Source: Alphaproteobacteria bacterium
Lineage (GTDB): Bacteria > Pseudomonadota > Alphaproteobacteria > Caulobacterales > Parvularculaceae
Reading direction: 5' to 3'
Assembly (NCBI GenBank): GCA_030433215.1
Contig: JAUIMC010000001.1
Location: 310,001 to 374,000 of the forward strand
Length of the DNA stretch: 64,000 nucleotides
How positions within the stretch are numbered: position 1 is the first letter of the stretch; every line of letters starts with the position of its first letter. The notes beneath the pieces are model-generated. The model ran no database searches. It was not told the DNA's origin and saw only the letters and a list, made by a program, of their open reading frames with translations. Below are positions 1 through 9,186 of the stretch, piece after piece. The position numbers and the translations under genes are program-made.

Positions 1-34
1 AGATGATGGCGATGAAGGCGAACGGATGACGCAT
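1..34 (-). CDS. Start of an unknown protein, truncated by the window edge
   Basis: An ATG reading leftwards at 34-32 opens a frame that stays open to the window edge. Its first residues are MRHPFAFIAII, which looks like the start of a signal peptide or membrane segment. A purine-rich stretch, GAGGACAAC, lies just before the ATG on the minus strand and could serve as ribosome binding site. Only about eleven codons are visible, so the family cannot be named. Confidence 0.35.
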   Translation of the reverse strand, partial: MRHPFAFIAII

Positions 35-277
35 GGTTGTCCTCGATTGTCTTTGCCGCCAACACTGCCGAATGGCGCGCCCGACGCAAGACTATCGCCG
101 TCTTTAGGACAAAGATTTTCAGGAAGGCGCGTTTCAGGTCGGCTCCCTGTCAGTAAAAGCCTCGCTTCGCCCTTCGCAGAGAAAGACTATCCCGGTCTTT
201 TGCTGCCTATCGATGAAAATTGATGTTTCTAGGTGGCGAGGTGTCGTAAATATTCGAGATATATATTTTTGTTTTAC

Positions 278-306
278 TTGACCTGTTTGCACGGTTGCGA
301 CACGAT
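278..306 (+). promoter_or_regulatory. Possible sigma-70 promoter of the yidD islet
   Basis: TTGACC (278-283) and CACGAT (301-306) are 17 bp apart and lie just before the yidD start. The -35 box is good. The -10 box keeps only the A at its second and the T at its last position. An AT-rich stretch lies upstream at 250-275. The assignment is from pattern only. Confidence 0.35.
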
Positions 307-319
307 TTGAGAGCGGGGC

Positions 320-697
320 ATGGAGGGGGCCGTGAAGGGGAGCGATCATTCTAATTTCGATCTTGGCGAGACCGTGCTTGATGTAGATCCGGTCTTGGCG
401 CCCTCCGTCATGCGCAGGCTTGGCGGCAAGCCTGCCCAGGATGAGATTGTTGATACGCTTCCTGTTCCCAATCGACCTCATTGGCTAAGGGGCGTGGTGT
501 GGCTGTTGAGAAGTTATCGCACACACATTTCGCCAAAGCTTGGCGACAGATGTGTCTATGAGCCAAGTTGTTCGCGTTATTCTGAGCTTGCGTTCCGTCG
601 CTTTGGCTTCTGGCGCGGCTTAACGCTGACCGCAGGCCGGCTGGCGCGCTGTCGGCCGGGGCGCGGTGGCGTCGATCTTCGTCATATAGGGGAATGA
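320..697 (+). CDS. yidD: YidD-family membrane protein insertion efficiency factor (orphan copy)
   Basis: The C-terminal half carries the YidD (DUF37) signature: a short amphipathic segment WLLRSYRTHISPKL, then CVYEPSCSRYSELAF with two cysteines, then RFGFWRGLTLTAGRLARC and a PGRGGVD tail. The family is a small inner-membrane-associated factor that assists YidC insertion. The protein is 125 aa; usual YidD is about 70-90 aa, so the first ~50 residues are an unusual extension or the real start is internal (GTG at 332 is one option). It is not next to rpmH, rnpA or yidC as the housekeeping copy would be. Its stop overlaps the next ATG (ATGA). Base composition is lower in GC than most of the window, which suggests transfer. 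Confidence 0.85.
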   Translation: MEGAVKGSDHSNFDLGETVLDVDPVLAPSVMRRLGGKPAQDEIVDTLPVPNRPHWLRGVVWLLRSYRTHISPKLGDRCVYEPSCSRYSELAFRRFGFWRGLTLTAGRLARCRPGRGGVDLRHIGE

Positions 698-894
698 CAA
701 TGCAATATGTTGTGAGAAATATCGGGAAGTCGTTTACGGAAAAAGGGATGAGAAATCTCGAAAAGATTCTTTCTGACTCTTATTCGTCTGGGTACAAATT
801 TCACAGCGTTTTCGAAGTTTCTCAACCAGGCTGTCTCGGTATTGGCCAACCGAGCGTGACCTATTTTGCTATTTTTGAACGCATGACAAAGTAA
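694..894 (+). CDS. Small DUF4177-like protein coupled to yidD
   Basis: This is a 66-aa protein whose start (694) overlaps the yidD stop, so translation is probably coupled; ATG 700 is an alternative start. The layout resembles DUF4177-type small proteins: an N-terminal strand (MQYVVRNIG), a helix (NLEKILSDSYSSGYKF), then strands ending in VTYFAIFERM. This match is by eye and not firm. The gene is clearly AT-richer than its neighbours and uses A/T-ending codons, pointing to recent acquisition together with yidD. There is no signal peptide or membrane segment. The function is unknown. Confidence 0.6.
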   Translation: MTMQYVVRNIGKSFTEKGMRNLEKILSDSYSSGYKFHSVFEVSQPGCLGIGQPSVTYFAIFERMTK

Positions 895-971
895 GTTTGT
901 TGCGCCGTCATTTCGCGAGGCAAAACACGAACCAATGTCTTGTATACGGCTATAGTCTTTTGGGTCGTGGC

Positions 972-1727
972 TCAGGCCGGGCAATAGGCCGCCGCGACGA
1001 CGCCTTTCTGGCCGGGCTCCTCGACGATAAGCGCGCAGCCTTCGCCCTCCGCCGGGACTGGCGCGGTGAGCGCTGCGCCGCGCCGGCGCACAAGGCCGAG
1101 GGGCTCCATGCCGGTCACCACATGAGCTTCGTCGAAAGTCTTGCCGGCGTTCTTGCCGCTGGTGACGTCGGTCACCGCTTTTTTCTTGAAAGTGACAAGA
1201 TAGGCGTTCCCGCCCGCTTCGCTTTCCCCGATCTCGAAGGTCACCTCGCCGCCGTTCAGCCGCGCCTTGACCGCGGGACGGTCCTTCGGCGCGGAGGCAA
1301 TCAGCTCACTGATCTTGTTTTCGTCAGCGCCGACGGTCTGCGCCGCGCCGTCGACGATGACCTGCGGCGTGTAGATGGAGCTGCGGTGGCGGATGTTCAT
1401 ATTGTAGCGCTTCTGGCGCTTGGTGTAGGCGGCCTCGGAATAAGGATCGACCCAGCGGCCGTTCTCCGAGGTGGTCATGTTCCAGTAATCCACATGCCAG
1501 GAGAGGGCGACGACGTCGTCGCGCGCGGCGATTTTGGGGAAGAGCGCCGCGGCCGGCGGGCACATATTGCAGGCTTGGGAAAGGAAGAGTTCGACAAGGA
1601 CGGGGCTTCCGGTCTTTCCGGGCTCCTGCGCGGGCGCCGGACCCGCGCAAAGAACGGCCGCAAGGAAAACTCCTGCGGCGGCGCTTTTGCCGTGCAAGCG
1701 GACCCAAATCCGGCGATTGTCGCCCAT
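972..1727 (-). CDS. DUF1223 secreted thioredoxin-like protein
   Basis: The protein is 251 aa with an N-terminal signal peptide (positive start, hydrophobic stretch about residues 15-30, cleavage near PAPAQ). The mature part opens with VELFLSQACNMCPPAA, the DUF1223 hallmark in which a CxxC pair sits in a thioredoxin-like fold. HVDYWN and YTPQVIVDG further on are also typical. The family is common in Alphaproteobacteria and is presumed periplasmic; its biochemical role is not established. The gene stands alone, facing back to back with miaB across about 180 bp that should hold both promoters. Confidence 0.85.
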   Translation of the reverse strand: MGDNRRIWVRLHGKSAAAGVFLAAVLCAGPAPAQEPGKTGSPVLVELFLSQACNMCPPAAALFPKIAARDDVVALSWHVDYWNMTTSENGRWVDPYSEAAYTKRQKRYNMNIRHRSSIYTPQVIVDGAAQTVGADENKISELIASAPKDRPAVKARLNGGEVTFEIGESEAGGNAYLVTFKKKAVTDVTSGKNAGKTFDEAHVVTGMEPLGLVRRRGAALTAPVPAEGEGCALIVEEPGQKGVVAAAYCPA

Positions 1728-1907
1728 GACACCCTCAAGAAAGCGGATACGCGCTCTCTCTCCCTGACTGCAACATGCCGCGCACGCCGTGCGCGATCAA
1801 ACCAAAGTTTCTCACAAAAATGCGAGTTTTCGCTGGGCCTAAACGCATGATTGCATCGCGCGGCCCGCCCGCCTAAATAGCGGGTCTTTCGTAAATGTCA
1901 GTGAAAC

Positions 1908-3287
1908 ATGACCGATCCGCGGCCAAAACAAGGTAAATCCGTCTTCATCCGCACCTATGGGTGCCAGATGAACGTCTATGATTCCGAGCGCATGGCCGGG
2001 CTGTTAAAGCCCCTCGGCTACGGCCTCGCGGACAAGCCGGAAGGCGCGGATCTCGTCATTCTCAACACCTGCCATATCCGGGAAAAGGCGGCCGAAAAGG
2101 TCTATTCGGAATTAGGGCGCCTGAAACGTCTGAAAGCAGACAAAGAAAAGGCTGGCGGCGAGATGAAGATCGCGGTCGCCGGCTGCGTCGCCCAGGCCGA
2201 AGGGCCGGAGATCACCGCGCGCGCCCCGCAGGTCGACATGGTGGTCGGGCCCCAGGCCTATCACCGCCTGCCGGAGCTGATCGCGAAAGCGGCGCGCGAG
2301 CGCGGCGATGTTCTCGACACGGATTTTGCGGTGGAGGAGAAGTTCGACCGGCTCGCGGCGCGCGAGGCGGAAGGGCCGACGGCGTTTCTGACGGTTCAGG
2401 AAGGCTGCGATAAGTTCTGCACCTTCTGCGTCGTCCCTTACACACGCGGGGCCGAGGTCTCGCGTCATGTGGACGCCATTGTCGCCGAGGCGCGCTCGCT
2501 GGCGGCGCAGGGCGTCCGGGAAATCACGCTCATCGGCCAGAACGTCAACGCCTGGGCCTCGAATCCCCCGGCGGGCGTTGCGAGCGAGCAATGGGGCCTC
2601 GGCGAACTCTGCCGGCACCTCGCGAAGATCGACGGGATCGAGCGCATCCGCTTTACCACCTCGCATCCGCGCGACATGGATGACGGGCTGATCGCCGCGC
2701 TCGGCGAAGAGGAAAAATTGATGCCCTATCTGCACCTGCCGGTGCAGGCAGGCTCGGACAAGATTTTGAAGGCCATGAATCGCGGCCATACCGGCGAGCA
2801 CTACCTGCGCCTCATTGAGCGCATTCGCTCCGCGCGGCCCGACATCGCGCTTTCCGGGGATTTTATCGTTGGTTTTCCGGGCGAAACGAGCGAGGATTTT
2901 GAAGCGACTTTGGCCCTCGTGGAGGAAGTCGGCTACGCCTCGGCCTATTCCTTCAAATATTCCCGCCGCCCGGGCACGCCGGGCGCGGCCATGGGCAAAC
3001 AGGTCGCCGAAGCGGAGAAAGACGAGCGCCTCGCACGGCTCCAGACCCTTCTGGAAAGCCAGCGCCAAGCCTTCAATGCCGCCCAGATCGGGGCCGAACT
3101 GCCGGTCTTGTTCGAAAAGCCGGGCCGAAAAGAGGGCCAGTTGATAGGCCGCTCGCCCTATTTGCAAAGCGTTCACGTCCGGGCGCCAAAATCTTTTCTT
3201 GGAAAGATTGTTAAGGTGAAGATCGAGGATGTGACGCCGAATGCGCTTGCGGGCGCATTGAGCAGCAAGGAAGAGGCCGCCGCTTGA
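1908..3287 (+). CDS. miaB: tRNA-2-methylthio-N6-dimethylallyladenosine synthase MiaB
   Basis: MiaB adds a methylthio group to N6-isopentenyl-adenosine 37 of tRNAs that read U-starting codons. The 459-aa protein has the full family layout. The N-terminal UPF0004 domain carries cysteines 19 (YGCQMN), 55 (NTCHIREKA) and 93 (AGCVAQAEG), which hold the auxiliary 4Fe-4S cluster. The radical SAM core has C167, C171 and C174 in [15 protein letters not shown] domain follows from about residue 385. The stop overlaps the TTG start of phoH, so miaB leads a miaB-phoH-ybeY-corC-lnt operon, a conserved alphaproteobacterial order. Confidence 0.97.
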   Translation: MTDPRPKQGKSVFIRTYGCQMNVYDSERMAGLLKPLGYGLADKPEGADLVILNTCHIREKAAEKVYSELGRLKRLKADKEKAGGEMKIAVAGCVAQAEGPEITARAPQVDMVVGPQAYHRLPELIAKAARERGDVLDTDFAVEEKFDRLAAREAEGPTAFLTVQEGCDKFCTFCVVPYTRGAEVSRHVDAIVAEARSLAAQGVREITLIGQNVNAWASNPPAGVASEQWGLGELCRHLAKIDGIERIRFTTSHPRDMDDGLIAALGEEEKLMPYLHLPVQAGSDKILKAMNRGHTGEHYLRLIERIRSARPDIALSGDFIVGFPGETSEDFEATLALVEEVGYASAYSFKYSRRPGTPGAAMGKQVAEAEKDERLARLQTLLESQRQAFNAAQIGAELPVLFEKPGRKEGQLIGRSPYLQSVHVRAPKSFLGKIVKVKIEDVTPNALAGALSSKEEAAA

Positions 3288-4267
3288 GCGAACACGACAA
3301 GGCAACTGGGCCTTCCGGCGATATCGAGCATGTCGATTTTGACGACAACCTTCTGGTTGCGGCGCTTTCCGGAGAACATGACGCGCATCTGGCTCTTCTG
3401 GAAAACGCGCTTGGCGTCAGGATCGATCCCAAAGGCAACCGCTTCGCCGTCTCGGGCCCCCCGGCCGCGCGTGAGCGCGCCGTCGCCGCGCTCACCTCGC
3501 TTTACGCAAAGCTCGCCCGCGGCGAGACCGTGGCCGAGGGCGAGGTCCGGGCGGCGGCGAAACTTTCCGAAGCGCCAGCGGCGGTGCACGCCATGAAGCC
3601 CGGCATCAAGACGCCCAAACGCCTGATCAGCGCGCGCACGGCCAATCAGGCGGCTTATCTGCGCGCGCTCGGGGAAAGCGATCTTACCTTCGGGGTCGGC
3701 CCCGCCGGCACCGGCAAGACCTATCTCGCTGTCGCCCATGCGGTGAATCTGCTGCTGACCGGCAAGGTCGAGCGGATCATCCTGTCGCGGCCGGCCCTCG
3801 AGGCGGGCGAGCGTATCGGTTTTCTGCCCGGCGAAATGAAGGAAAAGCTCGATCCTTACATGCGCCCGCTCTATGACGCGCTGCACGACATGATGCACAC
3901 GGATTATGTGGAGAGGCGCATGGCCGCCGGCGACATCGAGATCGCCCCGCTCGCTTTCATGCGGGGTCGCACGCTCGCCCGCGCGGCTGTCATTCTCGAT
4001 GAGGCGCAGAACGCGACGCCCGCCCAGATGAAGATGTTCCTGACCCGCCTCGGCGAAGGAGCCCATATGGCGGTGACGGGCGATCCGAGCCAGACCGACC
4101 TTCCGGCCGGCGAGACCTCAGGCCTCGCCGATGCGCTGGGCGTCCTGTCCGGGGTGGAGGGCGTTGCGGAAATCCGCTTCGTCGCTTCCGACGTCATTCG
4201 CCACCCGCTGGTGGCGCGCATTATCGACGCCTATGACAAGCGCGGCCAGCGCGCGCCCAGGCCGTGA
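3284..4267 (+). CDS. phoH: PhoH family ATPase (YbeZ)
   Basis: The 327-aa protein carries Walker A GPAGTGKT at residues 139-146 and Walker B VILDEAQN near residue 235, followed by the PhoH motif [11 protein letters not shown]. An N-terminal KH-like region precedes the ATPase. In the YbeZ branch it works with YbeY in rRNA and ribosome metabolism, and ybeY follows directly here. The start is TTG at 3284, overlapping the miaB stop (TTGA), which implies translational coupling; no better start exists before the conserved region. This is an ordinary member of the family. Confidence 0.95.
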   Translation: MSEHDKATGPSGDIEHVDFDDNLLVAALSGEHDAHLALLENALGVRIDPKGNRFAVSGPPAARERAVAALTSLYAKLARGETVAEGEVRAAAKLSEAPAAVHAMKPGIKTPKRLISARTANQAAYLRALGESDLTFGVGPAGTGKTYLAVAHAVNLLLTGKVERIILSRPALEAGERIGFLPGEMKEKLDPYMRPLYDALHDMMHTDYVERRMAAGDIEIAPLAFMRGRTLARAAVILDEAQNATPAQMKMFLTRLGEGAHMAVTGDPSQTDLPAGETSGLADALGVLSGVEGVAEIRFVASDVIRHPLVARIIDAYDKRGQRAPRP

Positions 4268-4277
4268 CCCAAAGTCC

Positions 4278-4724
4278 ATGATCGAAAGTCTTGTGGAAGA
4301 CGAGGGCTGGTTCGACGACCTGCCCGGCCTTGAGGCGCTGGTGGGCGACTGTCTCGCCGCCGCCGCGAACGCCGAGCCGGTTTTCGACCGGGAAATCGCG
4401 CTTTTGTTCTGCGACGATGCGGCCATTAAAGAGCTCAACAGCCGGTTTCGGGGCAAGGATCGCCCGACCAATGTGCTGTCCTTCCCTTCGGGCCAGGACA
4501 AAGGCTTTCTGGGGGACATCGCGATCGCCCGGGAGACCTGTGTGGCCGAGGCGGCGGACAAGAACATCCCGTTGCGCGCCCATGCCGCTCATCTCATTAT
4601 TCATGGCATGCTGCATCTGATCGGGTATGATCACGAGTCGGAGGACGAGGCCCGCATCATGGAGCGGCGCGAAACGGAAATCCTCCGCGCCATGGGGGTC
4701 GCCGATCCTTATGACGGCGAGTGA
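4278..4724 (+). CDS. ybeY: Endoribonuclease YbeY (rRNA maturation factor)
   Basis: The 148-aa protein contains the metal site HGMLHLIGYDH with histidines 109, 113 and 119 in the H-x3-H-x5-H pattern. Upstream are the conserved NSRFRGKDRPTNVLSFP and GDIAI stretches. YbeY is a zinc-dependent RNase in 16S rRNA 3' end maturation and ribosome quality control. ATG 4278 was chosen because the family begins close to this point and it lies 10 bp after the phoH stop; a longer reading upstream would lie wholly inside phoH. Confidence 0.95.
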   Translation: MIESLVEDEGWFDDLPGLEALVGDCLAAAANAEPVFDREIALLFCDDAAIKELNSRFRGKDRPTNVLSFPSGQDKGFLGDIAIARETCVAEAADKNIPLRAHAAHLIIHGMLHLIGYDHESEDEARIMERRETEILRAMGVADPYDGE

Positions 4725-4737
4725 ACGGACGAGAACG

Positions 4738-5649
4738 ATGAACGGCGAAGAGAGCGACGACGAAAACGGATTTGGCGACAGTATTCTGGCGCGGCTGCGG
4801 TCCATGATGGGCAAGAACGGCCGCGCGGAAGATCTCGCCGCCGCCCTTGATAACGGGGACGAGGAGACGGCCGGCGCCATCACCCGGGCCCGCCGGGAGA
4901 TGATCGAGCGGGTCATCGCTTTCGACGACAAGAAGGTCTTCGACGTCATGGCGCCGCGCGCCGACATTTCCGCCGTGGATATCGACACCCCGCTGCAGGA
5001 GCTGATCCGCCTGTTTTCCGACGCCGGGCATTCGCGCATGCCGATCTACCGGGGCGATCTCGACGACCCGGTGGGCATGGTGCACATCAAGGACGTGATC
5101 GGGCTGATGGCCGATGCAGGCAAACCGCTTCCTGCCTCGGGGCCGATCCTCAAGACCCTGCGCCGCGATGTTCTTTATGTGCCGCCCTCCATGCGCGTCA
5201 CCGACCTGCTTCTCCGGATGCAGGCTTCGCGCATTCATATGGCGCTCGTGATTGATGAATATGGCGGCACTGACGGCCTCGTCACCATTGAAGACCTTGT
5301 CGAAGAGATCGTCGGCGAGATCAATGACGAACATGACGATGAGGACGAGGTGGTGATCGTCCCGCTCTCCGGCGGCGGCTGGGAGGTCGACGCGCGGGTC
5401 GAGCTTGCGGATTTCGAGGAAGAAACCGGCCTTCATCTCGATACGGAAGATGAAGAGATCGACACGGTCGGCGGCTACGCCGTTTCGCTGGCGGGCCGGG
5501 TGCCGCAGCGCGGAGAGGTTCTTTCCGCGCCGAACGGTTTCGACTTTGAGGTGACCGAGGGCGATGCGCGCAAGGTCAGAAAGCTGCGCGTGCGTCCATC
5601 CGCGGCGGCGGCGGCGTCTGCGCCCGCTAGCGGCAAGGCCGCGGAGTAG
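4738..5649 (+). CDS. corC: CorC/HlyC family protein with CBS pair
   Basis: The 303-aa soluble protein starts with an acidic, flexible segment. A CBS pair follows at about residues 70-195 (with VFDVMAPRADISAVD and HSRMPIYRGDLDDPVG), then the CorC_HlyC domain at about 210-290. There are no membrane segments, as in E. coli CorC (YbeX). The placement between ybeY and lnt is the classical order. Homologues are linked to magnesium/cobalt homeostasis and ribosome function; the exact role is not settled. ATG 4738 lies 13 bp after the ybeY stop. Confidence 0.93.
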   Translation: MNGEESDDENGFGDSILARLRSMMGKNGRAEDLAAALDNGDEETAGAITRARREMIERVIAFDDKKVFDVMAPRADISAVDIDTPLQELIRLFSDAGHSRMPIYRGDLDDPVGMVHIKDVIGLMADAGKPLPASGPILKTLRRDVLYVPPSMRVTDLLLRMQASRIHMALVIDEYGGTDGLVTIEDLVEEIVGEINDEHDDEDEVVIVPLSGGGWEVDARVELADFEEETGLHLDTEDEEIDTVGGYAVSLAGRVPQRGEVLSAPNGFDFEVTEGDARKVRKLRVRPSAAAAASAPASGKAAE

Positions 5650-5653
5650 CGGC

Positions 5654-7258
5654 TTGGGATCTTTGCTTTCCCGATTGTCAGAGTTTTTTGCCAAGGCTGC
5701 GGAAAAGCTCCGCGGGCTGAAAGGCTGGCGGCGCTGGCTGGCGGCGTTTCTGGCGGGCGTCTGCGGGGCCTTGGCGATGGCGCCGGTCTACGCGCTGCCG
5801 CTGCTCGCCCTTTCCTTGAGCGTCTTCGCAGTCTTTATTGATGGCGCGAAAGCCCATGCGCGCCCGCGCGCCAGCGCCTTCGCGGCGGGCTGGTTCTGGG
5901 GTTTCGGCTATTTCCTCGCCGGGGTTTACTGGATGGCGTTTTCCTTCTTCGTCCAGGCGGACCAGTTCGCCTGGATGGCGCCCTTCGCGATGACCGGGAT
6001 GCCGGCGTTTCTGGCGCTCTTTACAGGCTTCGCCGCGCTCGTCTGTGTTCCGTTCAACAAGACCGGCTGGGCGCGCATTGCGCTTTTCGCCGCTGTTTTT
6101 GCGGCGGTCGAATATCTGCGCGGGCATATCCTCACCGGTCTTCCCTGGAATCTCGCCAGCCAGGCGCTGGCCGGCAGCGCCATCGGGTCGCAGACCGCCG
6201 CCTGGTATGGCGCATACGGATTAAGCCTTGTGGTTATCTTCCTGGCGATGGCGCCGGCGGCGGGGCTCGGGTCCGGTAAAAACCCTCACGCCCTGTCCGG
6301 CTTTGTTGTCATGCTCGCGGGGACGGCTTTGCTTTTCCTTGCGGGCGCTGCGCGTCTGGCTTTGCCCGAACCGCAAGGCGATGGCCGGAACATGGTGCGC
6401 ATCGTGCAGCCTAACATTCCCCAGCGAGAGAAGATCGATTGGGACTACTGGGCGCGGAATTTCGAACGGCAGATGGAGCATTCCACCGGGGCAGTTCCCC
6501 CGGGCGTCGGGCTTTACGTCATCTGGCCGGAGAACGGGGCGCCGTTGCTGGAAGAGGCGCAATCCGCCCTTGGCGCCATCGACCGCGATCTTCCGGATAA
6601 CTCTGTGCTGATCGCCGGCGCGGTGCGGCGAGAGCGTGGGCCCGAGGGCGCGGAGCGCTGGTATAATTCCATCGCCGTCGTCGAAGGAACCCCGGCCGGG
6701 CGCGCCGTCACGGCCCATTACGACAAGCATCATCTGGTGCCGGTCGGCGAATATCTTCCCTTTTTCGGGTTTTTCAAAAGCATCGGCCTCGCCGCGCTGA
6801 CGCCCTATCAGGATCGCGGCTTCCATGCGGGGAAAGGTCCCAGAACCATTGCTGCGGCGGGCACGCGCTTTTCGCCCATGGTCTGCTACGAGGCTATCTT
6901 CCCCCACGCCTCCTATCCGCCCGGGGATCGCCCCGAATGGCTGGTCGTCGTCACCAATGACGCCTGGTATGGCGACACGTCGGGCCCGCGCCAGCATCTC
7001 GACATGGCCCGGCTGCGCTCCATCGAGACCGGCCTGCCCATGGCGCGCTCGGCCAATACAGGGATTTCCGCGCTGATCGACGCCAAGGGCCGCATTCTCA
7101 AAAGGATCCCGCTTTATCAGGCCGGCAAGATCGAGGCGCCGCTGCCGCCCCCCCTGCGGCCCCCGCTTTACGACCGCTATGGCGACTGGATCTTCTTCCT
7201 GATGCTGCTCGGTTTTCTTGGCGCCGGGCTCGCCATCAAGCCGTCCGCGCGCAATTAA
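5654..7258 (+). CDS. lnt: Apolipoprotein N-acyltransferase Lnt
   Basis: Lnt transfers an acyl chain to the N-terminal cysteine of lipoproteins in the inner membrane. The first ~215 residues hold several membrane segments, followed by a carbon-nitrogen hydrolase domain. The catalytic triad is visible: E293 in WPENGAP, K358 in YDKHHLVPVGEYLPF and C411 in MVCYEAIFP. A last membrane helix lies near the C-terminus (FLMLLGFLGAGLAI). The start is TTG 5654, 7 bp after a GGAG that overlaps the end of corC; the next TTG (5663) is an alternative. Its substrates should include the several lipoproteins encoded in this window. Confidence 0.93.
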   Translation: MGSLLSRLSEFFAKAAEKLRGLKGWRRWLAAFLAGVCGALAMAPVYALPLLALSLSVFAVFIDGAKAHARPRASAFAAGWFWGFGYFLAGVYWMAFSFFVQADQFAWMAPFAMTGMPAFLALFTGFAALVCVPFNKTGWARIALFAAVFAAVEYLRGHILTGLPWNLASQALAGSAIGSQTAAWYGAYGLSLVVIFLAMAPAAGLGSGKNPHALSGFVVMLAGTALLFLAGAARLALPEPQGDGRNMVRIVQPNIPQREKIDWDYWARNFERQMEHSTGAVPPGVGLYVIWPENGAPLLEEAQSALGAIDRDLPDNSVLIAGAVRRERGPEGAERWYNSIAVVEGTPAGRAVTAHYDKHHLVPVGEYLPFFGFFKSIGLAALTPYQDRGFHAGKGPRTIAAAGTRFSPMVCYEAIFPHASYPPGDRPEWLVVVTNDAWYGDTSGPRQHLDMARLRSIETGLPMARSANTGISALIDAKGRILKRIPLYQAGKIEAPLPPPLRPPLYDRYGDWIFFLMLLGFLGAGLAIKPSARN

Positions 7259-7274
7259 GCTGAAGGCGCAACCT

Positions 7275-7302
7275 TTGCGGGACGTTTCTCCTCCGTTATA
7301 AA
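7275..7302 (+). promoter_or_regulatory. Probable promoter of the XRE regulator gene
   Basis: TTGCGG (7275-7280) and TATAAA (7297-7302) are 16 bp apart in the gap between lnt and the XRE gene. The -10 box is close to consensus. This would give a leader of roughly 40 nt that contains the hairpin at 7323-7338. Confidence 0.5.
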
Positions 7303-7322
7303 GCTTCCCGTGTGGGACTTAC

Positions 7323-7338
7323 GGGGCCAGAAGGCCCC
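7323..7338 (+). promoter_or_regulatory. Small hairpin in the leader of the XRE regulator gene
   Basis: GGGGCC, loop AGAA, GGCCCC form a perfect 6-bp hairpin 11 bp before ATG 7350. A run of A follows it, so on the plus strand it is not a classical terminator. It could modulate translation start or act as mRNA stabiliser. Confidence 0.4.
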
Positions 7339-7349
7339 AAAAAAGACAG

Positions 7350-7835
7350 ATGGGGGACGGCATGGCCAAACCGCAGAATGCGGCGACCGGCGTCAGTGAG
7401 CAGGAGAGCGGCAAGCGCAGCGGCCCGCATCCGATTGATATTCATGTAGGCTCGCGCGTGAAACTTCGCCGCATGATCCTTGGCATGAGCCAGGAAAGCC
7501 TCGGAAAATCGCTGGGGCTCACCTTTCAGCAGATCCAGAAATACGAGAAGGGCGTCAATCGCATCGGCGCCAGCCGGATGTTCGAATTGTCGCGGCTGCT
7601 CGATGTGCCGGTGCAGTTTTTTTACGACGAATATGGCGGCGACGGCCCGTCGGCCCCCGGTTTCGCCGAAAACGGCGCCGGCGATGTCATGGGCCTCCTG
7701 AATTCCTCCGAGGGCGTGCAGCTTTGCCGCTATTTTTCCGGAATCCGCGATCCTGAAGTGAAAAAGCGGGTTCTGGAGCTGGTGCGATCCATCGCGGAAA
7801 CCGAGGAATCCGCGGTTTCACGCCCCGCCTCCTGA
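7350..7835 (+). CDS. XRE-family transcriptional regulator upstream of metK
   Basis: The 161-aa protein has a Cro/C1-type helix-turn-helix at about residues 30-90 (VGSRVKLRRMILGMSQESLG, then LGLTFQQIQKYEKGVNRIGA), followed by LLDVPVQFFYDEY. The C-terminal half is a less defined, mostly helical region. Regulators of this type commonly precede metK in Alphaproteobacteria, which suggests, but does not prove, a role in S-adenosylmethionine supply. ATG 7362 (4 bp after GGGGGA) is an alternative start. Its own promoter (7275-7302) and the metK promoter (7863-7891) are both visible, so the two genes can be expressed separately. Confidence 0.9.
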   Translation: MGDGMAKPQNAATGVSEQESGKRSGPHPIDIHVGSRVKLRRMILGMSQESLGKSLGLTFQQIQKYEKGVNRIGASRMFELSRLLDVPVQFFYDEYGGDGPSAPGFAENGAGDVMGLLNSSEGVQLCRYFSGIRDPEVKKRVLELVRSIAETEESAVSRPAS

Positions 7836-7862
7836 ATAACCCCGAAATCTTTTCCCTTACGG

Positions 7863-7891
7863 TTGGACATGGGGCCAATGTTTCGCTATAG
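7863..7891 (+). promoter_or_regulatory. Probable metK promoter
   Basis: TTGGAC (7863-7868) and CTATAG (7886-7891) are 17 bp apart; with 18 bp the -10 reads TATAGC. Transcription would start near 7897, directly at the inverted repeat 7897-7918. Confidence 0.45.
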
Positions 7892-7896
7892 CCCCG

Positions 7897-7918
7897 CATA
7901 TAAAGTTTTCCTTATATG
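7897..7918. promoter_or_regulatory. Inverted repeat CATATAA-N8-TTATATG before metK
   Basis: Two perfect 7-bp arms (7897-7903 and 7912-7918) flank the spacer AGTTTTCC. The repeat sits between the predicted metK promoter and the ribosome binding site GAGGT at 7920-7924. It may be an operator for the neighbouring XRE protein or an mRNA hairpin next to the Shine-Dalgarno sequence. It does not resemble known SAM riboswitch classes and the leader is too short for most of them. Confidence 0.5.
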
Positions 7919-7935
7919 TGAGGTTTGCCATTTCC

Positions 7936-9156
7936 ATGACTCGCCAATCTTTTCTGTTCACCAGCGAAAGCGTTTCTGAAGGCCATCCGGACAAGGTTTG
8001 CGACCGTATTTCCGATGAAATCGTCGATCTGATCTACCGTGAGGCGCAAAACGGCGAGATGAACCCGTGGGACGTGCGGGTCGCCGCTGAAACGCTGACC
8101 ACCACCAACAAAGTCGTCATCGCCGGCGAGGTTCGCGCGCCGGAGCATCTGATGGACGGCAAGGGCGGCGTCACGGCCGAGCCCTTCGAGAAAGCCGCGC
8201 GCGAGGCCATCAAGGCGATCGGCTACGAGCAGGACGGCTTCCACTGGAAGACCGCCGATGTCGACGTCCTTCTTCACGGCCAGTCTGCGGATATCGCGCA
8301 AGGGGTCGACAAGGCCTCCGACGCGAACGCCGAAGGCGCGGGCGACCAGGGCATCATGTTCGGTTACGCCTGCCGCGAAACGCCGACGCTGATGCCGGCG
8401 CCGATCTATTACAGCCACAAGATCCTCGAAGATCTCGCCAAGGCCCGCCATGCGGGGCAGGGCGACGCCGGCAAGCTCGGCCCGGACGCCAAGAGCCAGG
8501 TCACCGTGCGCTACCGCAATGGCGAGCCGGTTGAAGTGACCTCCATCGTCCTGTCGACCCAGCATCTCGATCCGAGCTGGAACTCCGACAAGGTGCGCGA
8601 AGTCGTCGAGCCTTACATCGCCAAGTCGATCGCCGAGCTTCCGCTCGCCGCCGACTGCAAATGGCATGTCAACCCGACCGGCAAGTTCGTCATCGGCGGA
8701 CCGGACGGCGACGCAGGGCTTACGGGCCGCAAGATCATCGTCGACACCTATGGCGGCTGGGCGCCCCATGGCGGCGGCGCGTTCTCCGGCAAGGACACGA
8801 CGAAAGTCGACCGCTCGGCGGCTTATGCGGCGCGTTATCTTGCGAAAAACGTCGTCGCGGCGGGCCTTTCCGACCGCTGCACCATCCAGCTTTCCTACGC
8901 CATCGGCGTGGCGCAGCCGCTGTCGATCTATGTCGACCTGCACGGCACCGGCAAAGTCGACGAAGAAGCGCTCGAGCGCGCGCTCGGCGAGGTCATGGAC
9001 CTGTCGCCGTCGGGCATTCGCCGCACGCTGGACCTCAACAAGCCGGTCTATGCGCGCACCGCCGCTTACGGCCACTTCGGCCGCGAACCGGACGCAGAGG
9101 GCGGTTTCTCCTGGGAGAAAACCGATCTCGTCGACGATCTGAAAAAGGCGCTTTAA
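7936..9156 (+). CDS. metK: S-adenosylmethionine synthase MetK
   Basis: MetK makes S-adenosylmethionine from methionine and ATP in the cytoplasm. The 406-aa protein begins [18 protein letters not shown], the N-terminal ATP-binding signature, and contains [10 protein letters not shown], then [18 protein letters not shown], the phosphate-binding glycine-rich loop. Length fits the family. ATG 7936 is preceded by GAGGT at 11 bp; an in-frame GTG at 7918 would add six residues not typical of the family. A strong terminator (9187-9220) ends the transcript. Confidence 0.97.
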   Translation: MTRQSFLFTSESVSEGHPDKVCDRISDEIVDLIYREAQNGEMNPWDVRVAAETLTTTNKVVIAGEVRAPEHLMDGKGGVTAEPFEKAAREAIKAIGYEQDGFHWKTADVDVLLHGQSADIAQGVDKASDANAEGAGDQGIMFGYACRETPTLMPAPIYYSHKILEDLAKARHAGQGDAGKLGPDAKSQVTVRYRNGEPVEVTSIVLSTQHLDPSWNSDKVREVVEPYIAKSIAELPLAADCKWHVNPTGKFVIGGPDGDAGLTGRKIIVDTYGGWAPHGGGAFSGKDTTKVDRSAAYAARYLAKNVVAAGLSDRCTIQLSYAIGVAQPLSIYVDLHGTGKVDEEALERALGEVMDLSPSGIRRTLDLNKPVYARTAAYGHFGREPDAEGGFSWEKTDLVDDLKKAL

Positions 9157-9186
9157 AAAGCTTTTTCCGGATCGAGAAAAGAATTT

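Noticed and set aside
7893-7935. A SAM or SAM/SAH riboswitch before metK
   Set aside because: The leader is only about 40 nt and does not contain the conserved bases of those riboswitches; only a simple inverted repeat is present.
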